Shown here: piece after piece, positions 8,825 through 18,100 of the stretch
How the letters are laid out: every line of letters starts with the position of its first letter
How positions within the stretch are numbered: the first letter of the stretch is position 1
Origin: Spartobacteria bacterium UBA695
GTDB taxonomy: Bacteria; Verrucomicrobiota; Verrucomicrobiia; Chthoniobacterales; Chthoniobacteraceae
Direction: 5' to 3'
Length of the DNA: 64,000 nt
Assembly (NCBI GenBank): GCA_002298145.1
Contig: DBMP01000004.1
Location: 62,001-126,000, forward strand
Position numbers and translations under genes: made by a program
The notes under the pieces: model-generated
Database searches by the model: none
What the model saw: the letters and a program-made list of their open reading frames with translations, nothing else
Told to the model about the DNA's origin: nothing

Positions 8825-9841
8825 TTACTTGTATTGCGCGAGGAAGCGCACGTCGTTTTCAGTGAAGAGGCGGATGTCGGACACGCCGCTCAGGATCATG
8901 GCCAGCCGGTCGAGGCCGAAGCCGAAGGCGAACCCGGTGTATTTCTCGGCGTCGTAGGCTTGGTCGCCACGCTTTTTGTTGATCTGGGCGAAGACGGCCG
9001 GGTCGACCATGCCGCAGCCCGCCAGTTCCAGCCACTTGTCGCCTTTGCCAAGCGCGGAGGCCTTGATGTCGACCTCGAAGCTCGGCTCGGTGAACGGGAA
9101 AAAGTGGGGGCGCATGCGCACCTGGGCGTCGGAGCCGAGGAGTTCGCGGAAGAAATACTCGATGGTCCCCTTGAGGTCGCCCAGGGTCACGCCTTCGTCG
9201 ACGTAGAGGCCCTCAATCTGGGTGAACTGCGCCAGGTGGGTGGCGTCGGCCTCGTCGCGGCGGTAGACGCAGCCGGGGGCGATGATGCGCACGGGCGGGG
9301 CGACGAGCTCCATGGTGCGGGCCTGGACGGTGGAGGTCTGGGTGCGCAGGAGGCGGCCGTCGGGCAGGTAGAAGGTGTCGGCCTCGTTGCGGGCGGGGTG
9401 GTCCTCGGGGGTGTTGAGGGCGTCGAAACAGTGCCACTCGTCCTCGATGTCGGGGCCGTCGGCCAGCGCGAAACCCATTTTGCGGAAGATGGCCACGGCG
9501 CGCTCCAGCATCTGGTTGATGGGGTGGACGGCTCCCTGGGGCACGGGAATGCCGGGCAGGGTGAGGTCGATCCCGGCCAACGCGGCCTGGTCGCGCTCGG
9601 CTTCGAGGGCGGCCTTGCGGGCTTCGACGCCGCCGGAGACGGCGTTACGGACTTCGTTGAGAAGCTTGCCGATGCGGGGCTTGTCCTCTTTGGAGACGGT
9701 GCGCATCCCCTCGCTCAAGACGGAAATTTTACCCGTTCGCCCAAGGAAGGCGATGCGAACGGCTTCGATGGCGGCTTCGTCGGCCGCCGCCGCGAGGGCC
9801 GCGAGGGCTTCGGCGCGGAGTTGTTCAAGTTGCTGGTCCAT
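8825..9841 (-). CDS. pheS: Phenylalanyl-tRNA synthetase alpha subunit
   Basis: The 338-residue catalytic subunit has an N-terminal coiled coil (MDQQLEQLRAEALAALAAA, about residues 1-85). Class II synthetase motifs follow: HPINQMLERAVAIFRKMGF, motif 2 in the FPFTEPSFEVDI region, and motif 3 in FGFGLDRLAMI near the C-terminus. Length and motif order are normal. It is followed by pheT after 5 bp. Upstream, only 50 bp separate it from the end of a lysR-type gene on the same strand. I see no T-box leader or attenuator in that gap, so the pheST promoter may lie inside the lysR coding region. Confidence 0.97.
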   Translation of the reverse strand: MDQQLEQLRAEALAALAAAADEAAIEAVRIAFLGRTGKISVLSEGMRTVSKEDKPRIGKLLNEVRNAVSGGVEARKAALEAERDQAALAGIDLTLPGIPVPQGAVHPINQMLERAVAIFRKMGFALADGPDIEDEWHCFDALNTPEDHPARNEADTFYLPDGRLLRTQTSTVQARTMELVAPPVRIIAPGCVYRRDEADATHLAQFTQIEGLYVDEGVTLGDLKGTIEYFFRELLGSDAQVRMRPHFFPFTEPSFEVDIKASALGKGDKWLELAGCGMVDPAVFAQINKKRGDQAYDAEKYTGFAFGFGLDRLAMILSGVSDIRLFTENDVRFLAQYK

Positions 9842-9891
9842 GGTTGTGGAGAAAGATTCTCATTGAAAGCCAGAAGATGCCCGCTGGCAAA

Positions 9892-10791
9892 TCAAAGATG
9901 CAAGGCGCGCAATTCCGCCAGGAAGTCGGCCAGCGGAGAGGCGTCGGCGGTGGGGGCCGGGTAGGCGAAGGCGTGGCGCAGCCGGGGCGCGGGGGCGGGC
10001 AGTTCGAGGAAGGTGACGCCGGAGGCGATGAGCCGCCGGATGGAGGCGGAAACCAGGGTTACGCCGCTGCCCGCCGCGACCATGGTGAGCACGGCGGGGA
10101 GGCGCTCGGATTCCTGGACAATCCGTGCGGAAAGCCGGTGTTCCTCGACGAGTTCGGAAAACTGCTGGCGGAAAGCCGGGGCGGCCGTTCGGGAGACCAT
10201 GACCCACGGCAGGCCATCGAGGTGGGCCCATTCCAGCGGATCGACGAGGGAAAGCGGGTGCCCCTCGGGCAGGGCAAGGACGAAGGGCTCCTCGTTCCAG
10301 ACGGTAAAGGCGATGCCCTTGGGGGCGCGGGCCGGGGCGGCTCCGATGAAACCGCCGTCGAGTTGCCCCGCCTGGAGCGCGGCCATCTGAGCGGCGGGAG
10401 CGAGGTCGACGACATCCACCTGGCAGGCGGGGTGGGCGGCGCGGAATTGTTGCAGGAGGTGGACTAAGTTCTCGTCCAGGAGCGCGCCGATGAAGGCCAG
10501 GCGCAGCCGCACGGTTTCGCCCCGGCGGGCGCGCCGAAGGGTGTCGGTGGCGCGGTCGAGCTGACGCAGGGTGGCCCGGGCGTCCTCCAGGAAGAGCTGG
10601 CCCGCCTCGGTGAGGGTGACGGAGTGGGTATCGCGTACGAAGAGGCGGGAGCCGAGCTTTTCCTCCAGCGTCTGGATGCGCCGGGTGAGCGGCGGCTGGG
10701 AGAGATGCAGCGCTTTGGCGGCTTTGGAAAAGTTGAGCGCCTCGGCGACGGCGACGAAGCACTCCAGTTCCCGGATGTCGGGGCGGTTCAT
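9892..10791 (-). CDS. LysR-family transcriptional regulator
   Basis: The 299-residue protein has a canonical N-terminal LysR winged HTH (LECFVAVAEALNFSKAAKALHLSQPPLTRRIQ is spread over residues 9-40) and a periplasmic-binding-like effector domain from about residue 92. SQPPLTRRI is the recognition helix typical of BenM/CatM/CbbR-like LysR proteins. The ligand is unknown. It is divergent from a methyltransferase gene (121 bp apart), which is its best candidate target. It also lies immediately upstream of pheS on the same strand. Confidence 0.9.
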   Translation of the reverse strand: MNRPDIRELECFVAVAEALNFSKAAKALHLSQPPLTRRIQTLEEKLGSRLFVRDTHSVTLTEAGQLFLEDARATLRQLDRATDTLRRARRGETVRLRLAFIGALLDENLVHLLQQFRAAHPACQVDVVDLAPAAQMAALQAGQLDGGFIGAAPARAPKGIAFTVWNEEPFVLALPEGHPLSLVDPLEWAHLDGLPWVMVSRTAAPAFRQQFSELVEEHRLSARIVQESERLPAVLTMVAAGSGVTLVSASIRRLIASGVTFLELPAPAPRLRHAFAYPAPTADASPLADFLAELRALHL

Positions 10792-10912
10792 GCCGAAACG
10801 GTATCGCCATTATTTGGCAATAGCAATTCTGACAATCCAACTCACAGCTTATGCTTTGAGCTATGCCCGAACCCACCCCCCAAAGCTCCGCCCGAAAGGA
10901 GCGCTAATTTTT

Positions 10913-11638
10913 ATGAGCACGCCATTGGAAAGCAAATCAACGATCGAGGAAATCCGTGCGCGGTTCGACGCCGACGTGGAGCGGTTCAGCAACCTGGAGA
11001 CCGGCCAGCAGGCGATCCCGGACGCGGCGCTCATTCTGGACTTGGTGGCCCGAGGGAGCACGCTCCATCTGCGGCCCGGCTCGACGGTTCTGGATATCGG
11101 CTGCGGCGCCGGGAATTTCACGCTCCGGGTGCTCGGGGAAACGGCGGGGCTGCATTGCCACCTGGCCGATTTGAGCGCGCCGATGCTGGACCGCGCCCAC
11201 CTTCGCGTGCGCCAAACGGGCCGGGCGGCTTCGATTACGGCGCACCAGGGGGATTTCCGCAACCTGAATTTCCCCTCGGGGACCTTCGACGCCATCCTGG
11301 CCGGGGCCGTGCTGCACCATTTGCGCGACGATGAGGATTGGAGGCGGGCGTTCGCTCAATTGCACCGCTGGCTTAAGCCCGGCGGGCGGCTCTACGTTTC
11401 GGACCTCGTTTGTTTCGCTCTGCCGGACGTGCAAGCGGTAATGTGGGCGCGCTACGGCGACTATCTCACGAGCCTGGGCGGCGAGGCCTACCGGGAAAAA
11501 GTCTTCTCCTATATGGATAAGGAAGATTCCCCCAGGCCGCTCCAGTTCCAGGTGGATTTGCTGACCGCCAGCGGGTTCACGCACTGGGACGTGCTGCACC
11601 GCAACAGCGTCTTTGCCTGCTACGTGGCGGTGAAATAA
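10913..11638 (+). CDS. Class I SAM-dependent methyltransferase
   Basis: The 241-residue protein carries the SAM-binding motif I VLDIGCGAGNFTL (about residues 61-73). An acidic post-I strand ends in HLADLSAPML, and motif IV is FDAILAGAVLHHL, followed by LKPGGRLYVSDL. This is the UbiE/Methyltransf_11/25 type of fold. The ATG at 10913 is preceded by AGGAG twelve bases upstream, and it starts just before the conserved region; the open frame extends further upstream without support. The substrate is unknown. The 3' end is 5 bp from the convergent cysteine desulfurase gene. The divergent LysR gene may regulate it. Confidence 0.85.
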   Translation: MSTPLESKSTIEEIRARFDADVERFSNLETGQQAIPDAALILDLVARGSTLHLRPGSTVLDIGCGAGNFTLRVLGETAGLHCHLADLSAPMLDRAHLRVRQTGRAASITAHQGDFRNLNFPSGTFDAILAGAVLHHLRDDEDWRRAFAQLHRWLKPGGRLYVSDLVCFALPDVQAVMWARYGDYLTSLGGEAYREKVFSYMDKEDSPRPLQFQVDLLTASGFTHWDVLHRNSVFACYVAVK

Positions 11639-11643
11639 AAACG

Positions 11644-12792
11644 CTAAAGGCCGCGCAGCCGGGCGACGATGCCTGGGAGCACTTCCAGCACGCGCTCCAC
11701 CTCGGCCCGGGTATTGAACCGCGAGAAGGAAAACCGAAGGCTGCTCCGGGCCCTCTCGCGGGAAAACCCCATGGCGGTCAACACGTGCGAGGGCGCGAGC
11801 GAACCCGCGGTGCAGGCGGACCCCGCCGAGGCGCAAATCCCCGCCCGGTCGAGCATGATGAGCGCGCCCTCGGCCTCGATGCCCTCGAAGGCGAGGTTGG
11901 TGGTGTTCGGCAGGCGGCACGCGCCGCCACCGTTGACACGAACGCCGGAAATGCGCTCCAGCACGGAGCGTTCGAAGAAATCACGCAGCGCAGCCACTTC
12001 GGTGCGCTCGTTTTCCAGCGCCTCAGCCGCCAGTTCCGCCGCCACGCCCAAGCCGACAATGCCCGGGACGTTCTCCGTACCCGCACGTTTTCCGCCCTCC
12101 TGACCGCCCCCGAGGAACAGGGGCCGGAAGGCCACGCGGCGGTCGATGTAGAGGGCTCCAACGCCCTTGGGGCCGTGGATTTTATGAGCGGAGATGCTCA
12201 TAAAAGAAATGGCGGTTTCAGAGACCTTCAGCGGAACCTTGCCTGCCGCCTGGATGGCGTCGGTATGGAAAAAAACGCCCCGTTCCCGAGCCTTCGAGGC
12301 AAGCGCTTCGACAGGGAAAAGGACCCCGGTCTCGTTGTTCGCCGCCATGAGGGAAACGAGGGCGGTCTCGTTGTTAATTATATGATCTATGTCAATCGTA
12401 TCCAGATTCCCCTTACCATCAACTCCGACGCGCGTAACGCTGTAGCCATGGGCTTCCAGCGCCTCCAACGGCTTGATGACGGCGTGGTGTTCAACGGAGC
12501 TGGTAACGAGGCGCTTCCGGCTGGGATTGAGCTCCAGGGCCGAGTGGATGGCGGTTGCGTTTGCCTCTGTCCCGCCGCTGGTGAAGAGGACCGCTTCCGG
12601 CTCGCAGCCGAGCAGCCGAGCCACCTGCTCCCGCGCCTTGCGCACGGCGTTGGCGGCGATCTTGCCGAAACGATAGCCGCCCGAGGGGTTCCCATAGTTC
12701 TCGGTCCAAAAAGGGAGCATCGCCTCGACCACGCGAGGGTCCACGCGGGTGGTCGCGTTGGCGTCGAAATCGATGAGCGGATCTGCGGGCAT
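11644..12792 (-). CDS. Cysteine desulfurase (NifS/IscS-type, class V aminotransferase fold)
   Basis: The protein is about 382 residues, starting MPADPLIDFDANATTRVDP, the usual first strand of NifS-like enzymes. VLFTSGGTEANATAIHSAL binds the PLP phosphate. The PLP lysine is in SISAHKIHGPKGVGALY (about residue 200). The sulfur-accepting Cys lies in the flexible loop CASAGSACTAGS (about residue 325). It should remove sulfur from L-cysteine as an enzyme-bound persulfide for Fe-S clusters or thiolated tRNA. I use the ATG at 12790-12792; the frame extends 19 codons further without homology. No iscU or sufE partner is adjacent. It diverges from the HD-domain gene 79 bp away. Confidence 0.93.
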   Translation of the reverse strand: MPADPLIDFDANATTRVDPRVVEAMLPFWTENYGNPSGGYRFGKIAANAVRKAREQVARLLGCEPEAVLFTSGGTEANATAIHSALELNPSRKRLVTSSVEHHAVIKPLEALEAHGYSVTRVGVDGKGNLDTIDIDHIINNETALVSLMAANNETGVLFPVEALASKARERGVFFHTDAIQAAGKVPLKVSETAISFMSISAHKIHGPKGVGALYIDRRVAFRPLFLGGGQEGGKRAGTENVPGIVGLGVAAELAAEALENERTEVAALRDFFERSVLERISGVRVNGGGACRLPNTTNLAFEGIEAEGALIMLDRAGICASAGSACTAGSLAPSHVLTAMGFSRERARSSLRFSFSRFNTRAEVERVLEVLPGIVARLRGL

Positions 12793-12871
12793 CTCAGGTG
12801 CTCTTTCCGCTCTTTTGCGGCAGGAGTCAACGACAAACCGTCTCGCCAACGCCCGGCCCGTTGCTTATTCA

Positions 12872-13483
12872 ATGGGCATGACCGCACCCGTTTTCCGCCA
12901 AGCCATCGAGGAGTACCTCCGCGCGAACGCCTTGCCGGTGGAGAAATTCAGCCACCAGCCCCGGCTCTACCTACTGGCGCGGAAGCTGGCCGAAGGGCTC
13001 GCTGTGGACGACGACGTGCTCCACGCGGCGGCTTGGCTGCACGATCTGGGGGTGTTCACCGGACATCGCCCCGAGGAGCTGGAGGCGCTCGCCCGCTGGG
13101 ATAACTTGGCCTACGTCCTGGACCGCGCGCCGGAACTGCTGCGGCAATTCGCCTTTCCCGAGGCGAAAATCCCGGCTGTCATCGAGGCGATCCGCACCCA
13201 CCAGCCCTCGGCCACCCCCACCTCGCTGGAAGGGGCGCTGCTGCGCGACGCGGATATCCTCGAACAGCTCGGAGCGGTGGGGATCCTGCGCACCGTCTGC
13301 AAGATCGGGCGCGACACCCGCTTTTCGACCTTTAAAGACGCGCTCCGTTCTCTGGAACGCGCCCTGCATGAGCTTCCCGGCAAACTGCATTTCCCGGCCG
13401 CCCGCGCGGAAGCCGAAGCCCGGGTGCAGGCGCTCGACGCCTTTCTGCAATCGGCTGAGGCCGAAGGCGGAGAGTGGCTCTGA
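12872..13483 (+). CDS. HD-domain metal-dependent phosphohydrolase
   Basis: The protein is about 203 residues. The HD signature is visible: a histidine near the N-terminus in KFSHQPRLYLLA, then AAWLHDLGVFTGH (about residues 53-65), a later HQPS and DADILEQLGAVGI as the distal Asp. These residues usually bind a divalent metal and hydrolyse phosphate esters of nucleotides. The substrate cannot be read from sequence. An ATG at 12878 two codons later is an equally good start. It is divergent from the cysteine desulfurase gene and convergent with the M24 peptidase gene. Confidence 0.82.
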   Translation: MGMTAPVFRQAIEEYLRANALPVEKFSHQPRLYLLARKLAEGLAVDDDVLHAAAWLHDLGVFTGHRPEELEALARWDNLAYVLDRAPELLRQFAFPEAKIPAVIEAIRTHQPSATPTSLEGALLRDADILEQLGAVGILRTVCKIGRDTRFSTFKDALRSLERALHELPGKLHFPAARAEAEARVQALDAFLQSAEAEGGEWL

Positions 13484-13522
13484 ATTGGCAAAGCCGCCCC
13501 CCTTTCCGGCGCCAATCTGACC

Positions 13523-14635
13523 TCAGATTTCCAGGCGCTTCTCGAACCGGCTCAGCACGCGGATGCCTTTTTCCGTCACCGTCACCACATCCTCGATCCG
13601 CACGCCCCCCAGCCCCGGATAATAGAGCCCGGGCTCGACGGTGAGAACCTGCCCCGGCTTGAACCGTGTGCGGCCAAAGCGGGGCTCCTCGTGGATCTCC
13701 AGCCCAAGGCCGTGGCCGGTGCCGTGGAAGAAGCCCGTCGGGCGACCGTCGCGCGTCTCGGTCGGATAGCCCTTGGAGGCAAAGAACTCGGTCAGTTTCC
13801 GGTGCACCACGGCCCCGTCCATGCCCGGCTTCATGGTTTTAAGCACCCAGTTCTGCCCTTCGAGCACCGTCTCCCACAGCCGCCGCTGGGCCTCGGAGGC
13901 CCGGCCTCGAACCACCGTGCGGGTCATGTCGCCAAAGTACCCGGTGCGGGCATCGCGCGGAAAGATATCCATGATGATAAGCGAATTCGCTTTCAGCGGG
14001 CCATGGCCGGTTTCATGCGGGTCGCACCCCTGCTCGCCCCCGGCCACAATGGTATTCGCCGGGCTGCCTCCGGCGCGAAGAATGGCTGAATCGATCTCCG
14101 CGCGCAGTTTTTCCGAAGTGAGGGTTCCCCCACCCCATTGGAGGCGTCCCGCGGAGCCCGTCTTGGTGGCCGAAAGGACTTCCATGGCGCGCGCAAGCCC
14201 CGCCTCGGTAATCACCAGGGCCTTACGGAGCAGGCGCAGTTCATCGGGCGACTTGAATTCGCGTTCCGGGAAAAACAGCCCCTTCACCGGCTCCAGTTTG
14301 ACGCCCCCCTTGGCCAACGCCATGGCCAGCCCGAGCGGGAACGAAGCGGGCACCAGCGCCTTGCGAACTCGGCGTTCTTTGAGAAGCTGCAAGACCACCG
14401 CAGCAAACGTCGGAGAGCGTCCAGCACGCCCAGCCACATCGCTCCAGGCGAGCACCTCATCCACCTGGGCTTGAGCGCGGCCACGGTTGAGCTCCAGGTC
14501 ATTGAGCATCACCGTGCGGCGGCCCCCGGCCTCCAGGAAAACAAAGGCATCGGGAGCGGAAAACCGGGTAGCATACAGGAGATCGGGATCGGATTCGCTA
14601 ACAGCGACAATCAGACGTGCGGGAGAGTTTTTCAT
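13523..14635 (-). CDS. M24-family metallopeptidase (Xaa-Pro aminopeptidase-like)
   Basis: The protein is about 370 residues. The C-terminal pita-bread domain has the metal ligands of the family: IIMDIFPRDARTGYFGDMTRTVV (two Asp), FFHGTGHGLGLEIHEEPRFG (His) and VLTVEPGLYYPGLGGVRIEDVVTV (two Glu). The N-terminal creatinase-like domain covers about residues 1-140. Such enzymes remove N-terminal residues next to proline in the cytosol. The ATG at 14633-14635 fits the domain start; an upstream in-frame start adds 11 residues. The tRNA-Ser gene lies 160 bp beyond its start, and this is the last core protein gene before the accessory region. Confidence 0.93.
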   Translation of the reverse strand: MKNSPARLIVAVSESDPDLLYATRFSAPDAFVFLEAGGRRTVMLNDLELNRGRAQAQVDEVLAWSDVAGRAGRSPTFAAVVLQLLKERRVRKALVPASFPLGLAMALAKGGVKLEPVKGLFFPEREFKSPDELRLLRKALVITEAGLARAMEVLSATKTGSAGRLQWGGGTLTSEKLRAEIDSAILRAGGSPANTIVAGGEQGCDPHETGHGPLKANSLIIMDIFPRDARTGYFGDMTRTVVRGRASEAQRRLWETVLEGQNWVLKTMKPGMDGAVVHRKLTEFFASKGYPTETRDGRPTGFFHGTGHGLGLEIHEEPRFGRTRFKPGQVLTVEPGLYYPGLGGVRIEDVVTVTEKGIRVLSRFEKRLEI

Positions 14636-14795
14636 GGCAACAAGGGGGCCATCGTAACCGAAAGCCACCCAAAGATCGCGCCGAAAGTTCCGGAAGGTCG
14701 CCGTTGGGGTAGAGAAAGGGCGGAAAGAGCGCGCTGCCCGCCACTTTTTGGTTGCGCAACCCCCGGGGGCCCACTACCTTGGCGCGGCAACCAAC

Positions 14796-14887
14796 GGAAG
14801 GGTGGCTGAGTCCGGTTTAAGGCACTCGACTCGAAATCGAACGATGGGGTAACCTGTCCGCGGGTTCGAATCCCGCCCCTTCCGCCA
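14796..14887 (+). tRNA. tRNA-Ser (anticodon CGA)
   Basis: The 92-nt gene folds as a class II tRNA. The acceptor stem is GGAAGGG/CCCUUCC with discriminator G and an encoded CCA. The anticodon loop is CUCGAAA, the T arm is GCGGGUUCGAAUCCCGC, and the long serine variable arm is GAUGGG-GUAA-CCUGUC. The anticodon stem has a C-A mismatch at its outer pair. The last 62 nt plus ATTT downstream are duplicated at 36014-36078, so this gene is the apparent integration target of the accessory elements to its right. It remains intact, as expected when an element restores the tRNA 3' end. Confidence 0.95.
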
Positions 14888-14890
14888 TTT
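14826..14890 (+). repeat. Putative attL: tRNA-Ser 3' segment, copy 1 of 3
   Basis: These 65 bases, running from the anticodon stem to three bases past CCA, recur without a mismatch at 36014-36078 and in mutated form at 50722-50786, always in direct orientation. The DNA that follows (TCTACTCTGAAATGG) is also echoed after copy 3 (CCTACTCTGGAAATG), suggesting a shared left end of related elements. Confidence 0.8.
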
Positions 14891-15124
14891 TCTACTCTGA
14901 AATGGTTGCCTTCTAAAGAGTTACAGTTCTCTCGTTCTGTTCACTCCTAAAACGGGTCTCATTTTTCGTGCAGTATCAGGCACTATGGTAAGGGTCAAAA
15001 AGTGCGGATTTTGGTAGCTTCTGGAGTATCCCCCTATTCTCAACCATGCCGTCCAATCAGCTTCGATGGACTGCCGGGCGGCGTAATGACATTATGGGCG
15101 CTGGACTCATCGCCTCGCTCTTGC
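14891..15124. other. Intergenic, left end of module 1
   Basis: I see no convincing gene, tRNA or integrase remnant. A short plus-strand frame overlaps the antisense of the neighbouring large gene and has no coding features. The first roughly 35 bases resemble those at 50787-50822, after the third tRNA repeat. Confidence 0.5.
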
Positions 15125-18100
15125 CTAAATCTTTATAACTGGCGATGGCATCCCCTCTTTCCCTTCGGCAGAAACAGCCGAAATTGTATAAAAATAGGTC
15201 TGGTTTTTTTGGGTGGAAAAATCGGTGAATTCCGGTTCAGGGCTCCAGCCGACAAATTCGAAGGGCCCTTTCGCACTCGACGCCCGGTAGAGATTATAAT
15301 GGCCCCGGTTCGTTTCGAGCGATGCCTGCCACCACAACCGGACGGCTTCGCTGCTCAGTCCCGTTGAGTCGATCCACGCGGCGACGGCCCCCGCAGGCTT
15401 GCCTGGTATTTCTGCGTGAGAGGAAATGCGAACTCTGAGCACCCCCGGGCGATGCAGCCGGAAGCGGATGAATTGTTCATCTTCCGCACAGGCGTCGATT
15501 CCAAATCCGTTGGGATGCTTAAACTGATGGTGGGTAAAGACAGTTTCTCCATTGAACGAGATTGCCGTGTTCTCGGAGCGCGACGGAAGCTCCAGCCATA
15601 GCGGTTCGTCTGCAAAAATCTCCACTTGGAAATCCTCTGCGCCCACATAGTTGATCACTCGGGCATGCAAAATTCCCCCCTCAAACGAAACGGCCACGGG
15701 GAGCGTACATTCCGGATGGAGAATATCGTGTTCACCTGTCTTTTGGGCATGGGCGACACATCGTGATATCGGATCGTGAAAAACGGCCTGTCCGTCGGTC
15801 AGCTTGTTGCCATTGAGAATATTCCCGTCCGCGTCGGTCCAGAGCCGATCGTAAATGACCAACCCTTCGCTGCCGACGGCCCCAAAGAAGTGCAAGTCGG
15901 TATGGTTTGCGTCTTTGACTAGTCGCTCCACGTGCACATCCGATCCGAGTTCAATCAAAGGTGTCCAAGTGCGAACGAAAGACGACTCTTGGATCGTCTC
16001 ATAGCCTTCATCCGGTGGCAGTGTCCGAAAATAGCTTTCCGGCTGGGAGGGAACATGGAAGCTTTTCTCCGCAATCGGTGCGTAGGGATTGTGCAGCACT
16101 ATATTGCGGCGCACAAAATTGCCGCCGAAAAGCTCGTTCATGCCCGCGGCGAACAACGTGCTTTCTTTTGAGGCAAGACGATGGTGTACCAGCAAGGTTG
16201 CCGGAGATTCTGCTCCCAGAACGATCCGCAGGTGATTTTGCCTTCCGCCAAGCGCCACAGCGAGAACGTCCATTTCTGTCGCTTCCTGATGGCCAAGAAT
16301 GAAAGGCCCGGGCAACACATGGCCGTTCACCTCCACCCGTTCGATATTCACAACTGCGCAACCGGCGTTTGTGATTTTCAGCAACGACAATTCGTGCGTG
16401 CCGTCCGGGAGGTCGAACCATGCCTCGATTTCTCCGGGGTGGGCTCCTTCAGGGGCGGAAGCCGCATCCACCAGTTTTCGGCAGCCCTCCAGAGGCCCAC
16501 GATAGGCGGCCCGGTCGTCAAAGCGGAATCCCGCGCTTTCCGCCCTCAGCAATGTGCCTGCCGCGATCCACGGGGACATGATGCGCGATCCTGCGCTGCG
16601 GTTTTCATAATCTCCCTTCCACGCATAATGGGGGATCCACGCCTCTCCGGCGGATTCCGGGTCATCCGTGTTTGTTCGGATAACGGAACCGATCAGCATG
16701 ATGGATCGCCGCAGTTTTTCGCGCAGATAGGCGTCCATCGGGTAATGCTGAAGCAATCCCGCCGCCGTGTAGATGTCCTGGAAATACTCGCCGTCGCTCC
16801 CCCCGGTGGCGGTATTCAGACTGGCATCGGATTGGAATTGGGACGTAAGCGTTTGCGGATATTCAAAATTGATGTCGAGAAATTCATTGCCGACCTTTTC
16901 GCCGATATAGCGGAGATAATTCGAGACACGCCGCGAGGCCAGGCGAATCCAATGTTCATCTCCGGTGACTTCATACAACCGGATGAGACCCTCTGCCCGG
17001 TAGTGAATGGCGTCCCGCGAACGCGCCCATTGCATGTGCAGAGAAACATAGTAGCCGAAAAGCTCTCGGCTTCCGGGGCTGTCTTGAAGCCGGGCGGGCA
17101 CCCGCACCGCTCCATAAACCGGATGTTCCAGGTAGCCCATGCCCCGCTCTCCGATCGCTTCGTGCAATAGCTCCGCGGAATGCGTAACCCGGAACGCTTC
17201 CGTCACCGCAGCATGCATGGTTTCCTCGTGCCCGTTGGCCGTGATGGTCGGCAGCAGATGTTCGCCACGGTAATTATGGCATTGCTCGGGAAAAGAGCGC
17301 ATGGCGGTATGAACCTTTTGGGAATCCATGTATTTGGCCACGAACCGCAGAAGGCGTTCCTTGAGACGTTCGTCTTGGGTGACGTGCCAGAGCATGGCGA
17401 CGGCGCCGTAATAGAAATTCCCCGTCCCGCAATACTCAAGATAGCCGCTTCGTTTTTCCGGGAAGAAGGTTTCCAGAAAGTCCGTCAGGCAAACGTAATC
17501 GGCCACTCCCTGGAGCAGGTTTGCCGGAGCGTTTCCGCGCAACGCCATTTCCACCAGCGGCATCACCATGTAGGGGCGAATCCACATCGTGTGTCCGGAG
17601 GCGTAGAAGGTCTTGGCAAAAGAATCATAGTAGGCCAGCGGGAAAGCCCCTCGGCGCGCTCCCAAGCGGGGATCCGCGTACCGATGGAGTACCCATTGGC
17701 AGGCAGCTTCCGTCGGGTTCTTCGCGGCGGGCCCATCGTTCCGGCGCACGAGGATTTTCTCCAGGCGTTCGCCTCCGCCTTCAAAGATCCTGTAGTTAAA
17801 TTCCTTCTCGCGGAATCCGTAGGGAAACGGGGCCGAGAGGTTCAGCCGCCAAGCGCCGGACGCATCCGGCTCGGCGATGTAACACGGAATCATACGCGCC
17901 GAACGCACATAAATAACATCCTCCGGCGCCAGATCCAGCCGGAAGCCCAAATCGGGATCGAAGGTTTTCACGGCAAACCGCAGCCGGTGGAGGCGATCTC
18001 CCTCCAGACCGGCCAACTCGTGGGTCTCCCACTCCGAACCGCTGGCGGCGCAAGCATCGTCGTCATTCCCGCCGGGGCGCAAATGCACCGTAAGGCGCTC

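Noticed and set aside
9842..9891. T-box or attenuator leader for pheST
   Set aside because: The gap is only 50 bp and shows no T-box sequence, leader peptide or terminator hairpin.
8834..9964. 376-codon plus-strand open frame antisense to pheS
   Set aside because: Low-complexity shadow of pheS; no motif, and it crosses the pheS-lysR boundary.
14891..15124. Integrase gene or remnant next to the tRNA-Ser
   Set aside because: I looked for tyrosine-recombinase motifs (R..HxxR..Y) on both strands here and near the other two repeats and found none in the window.
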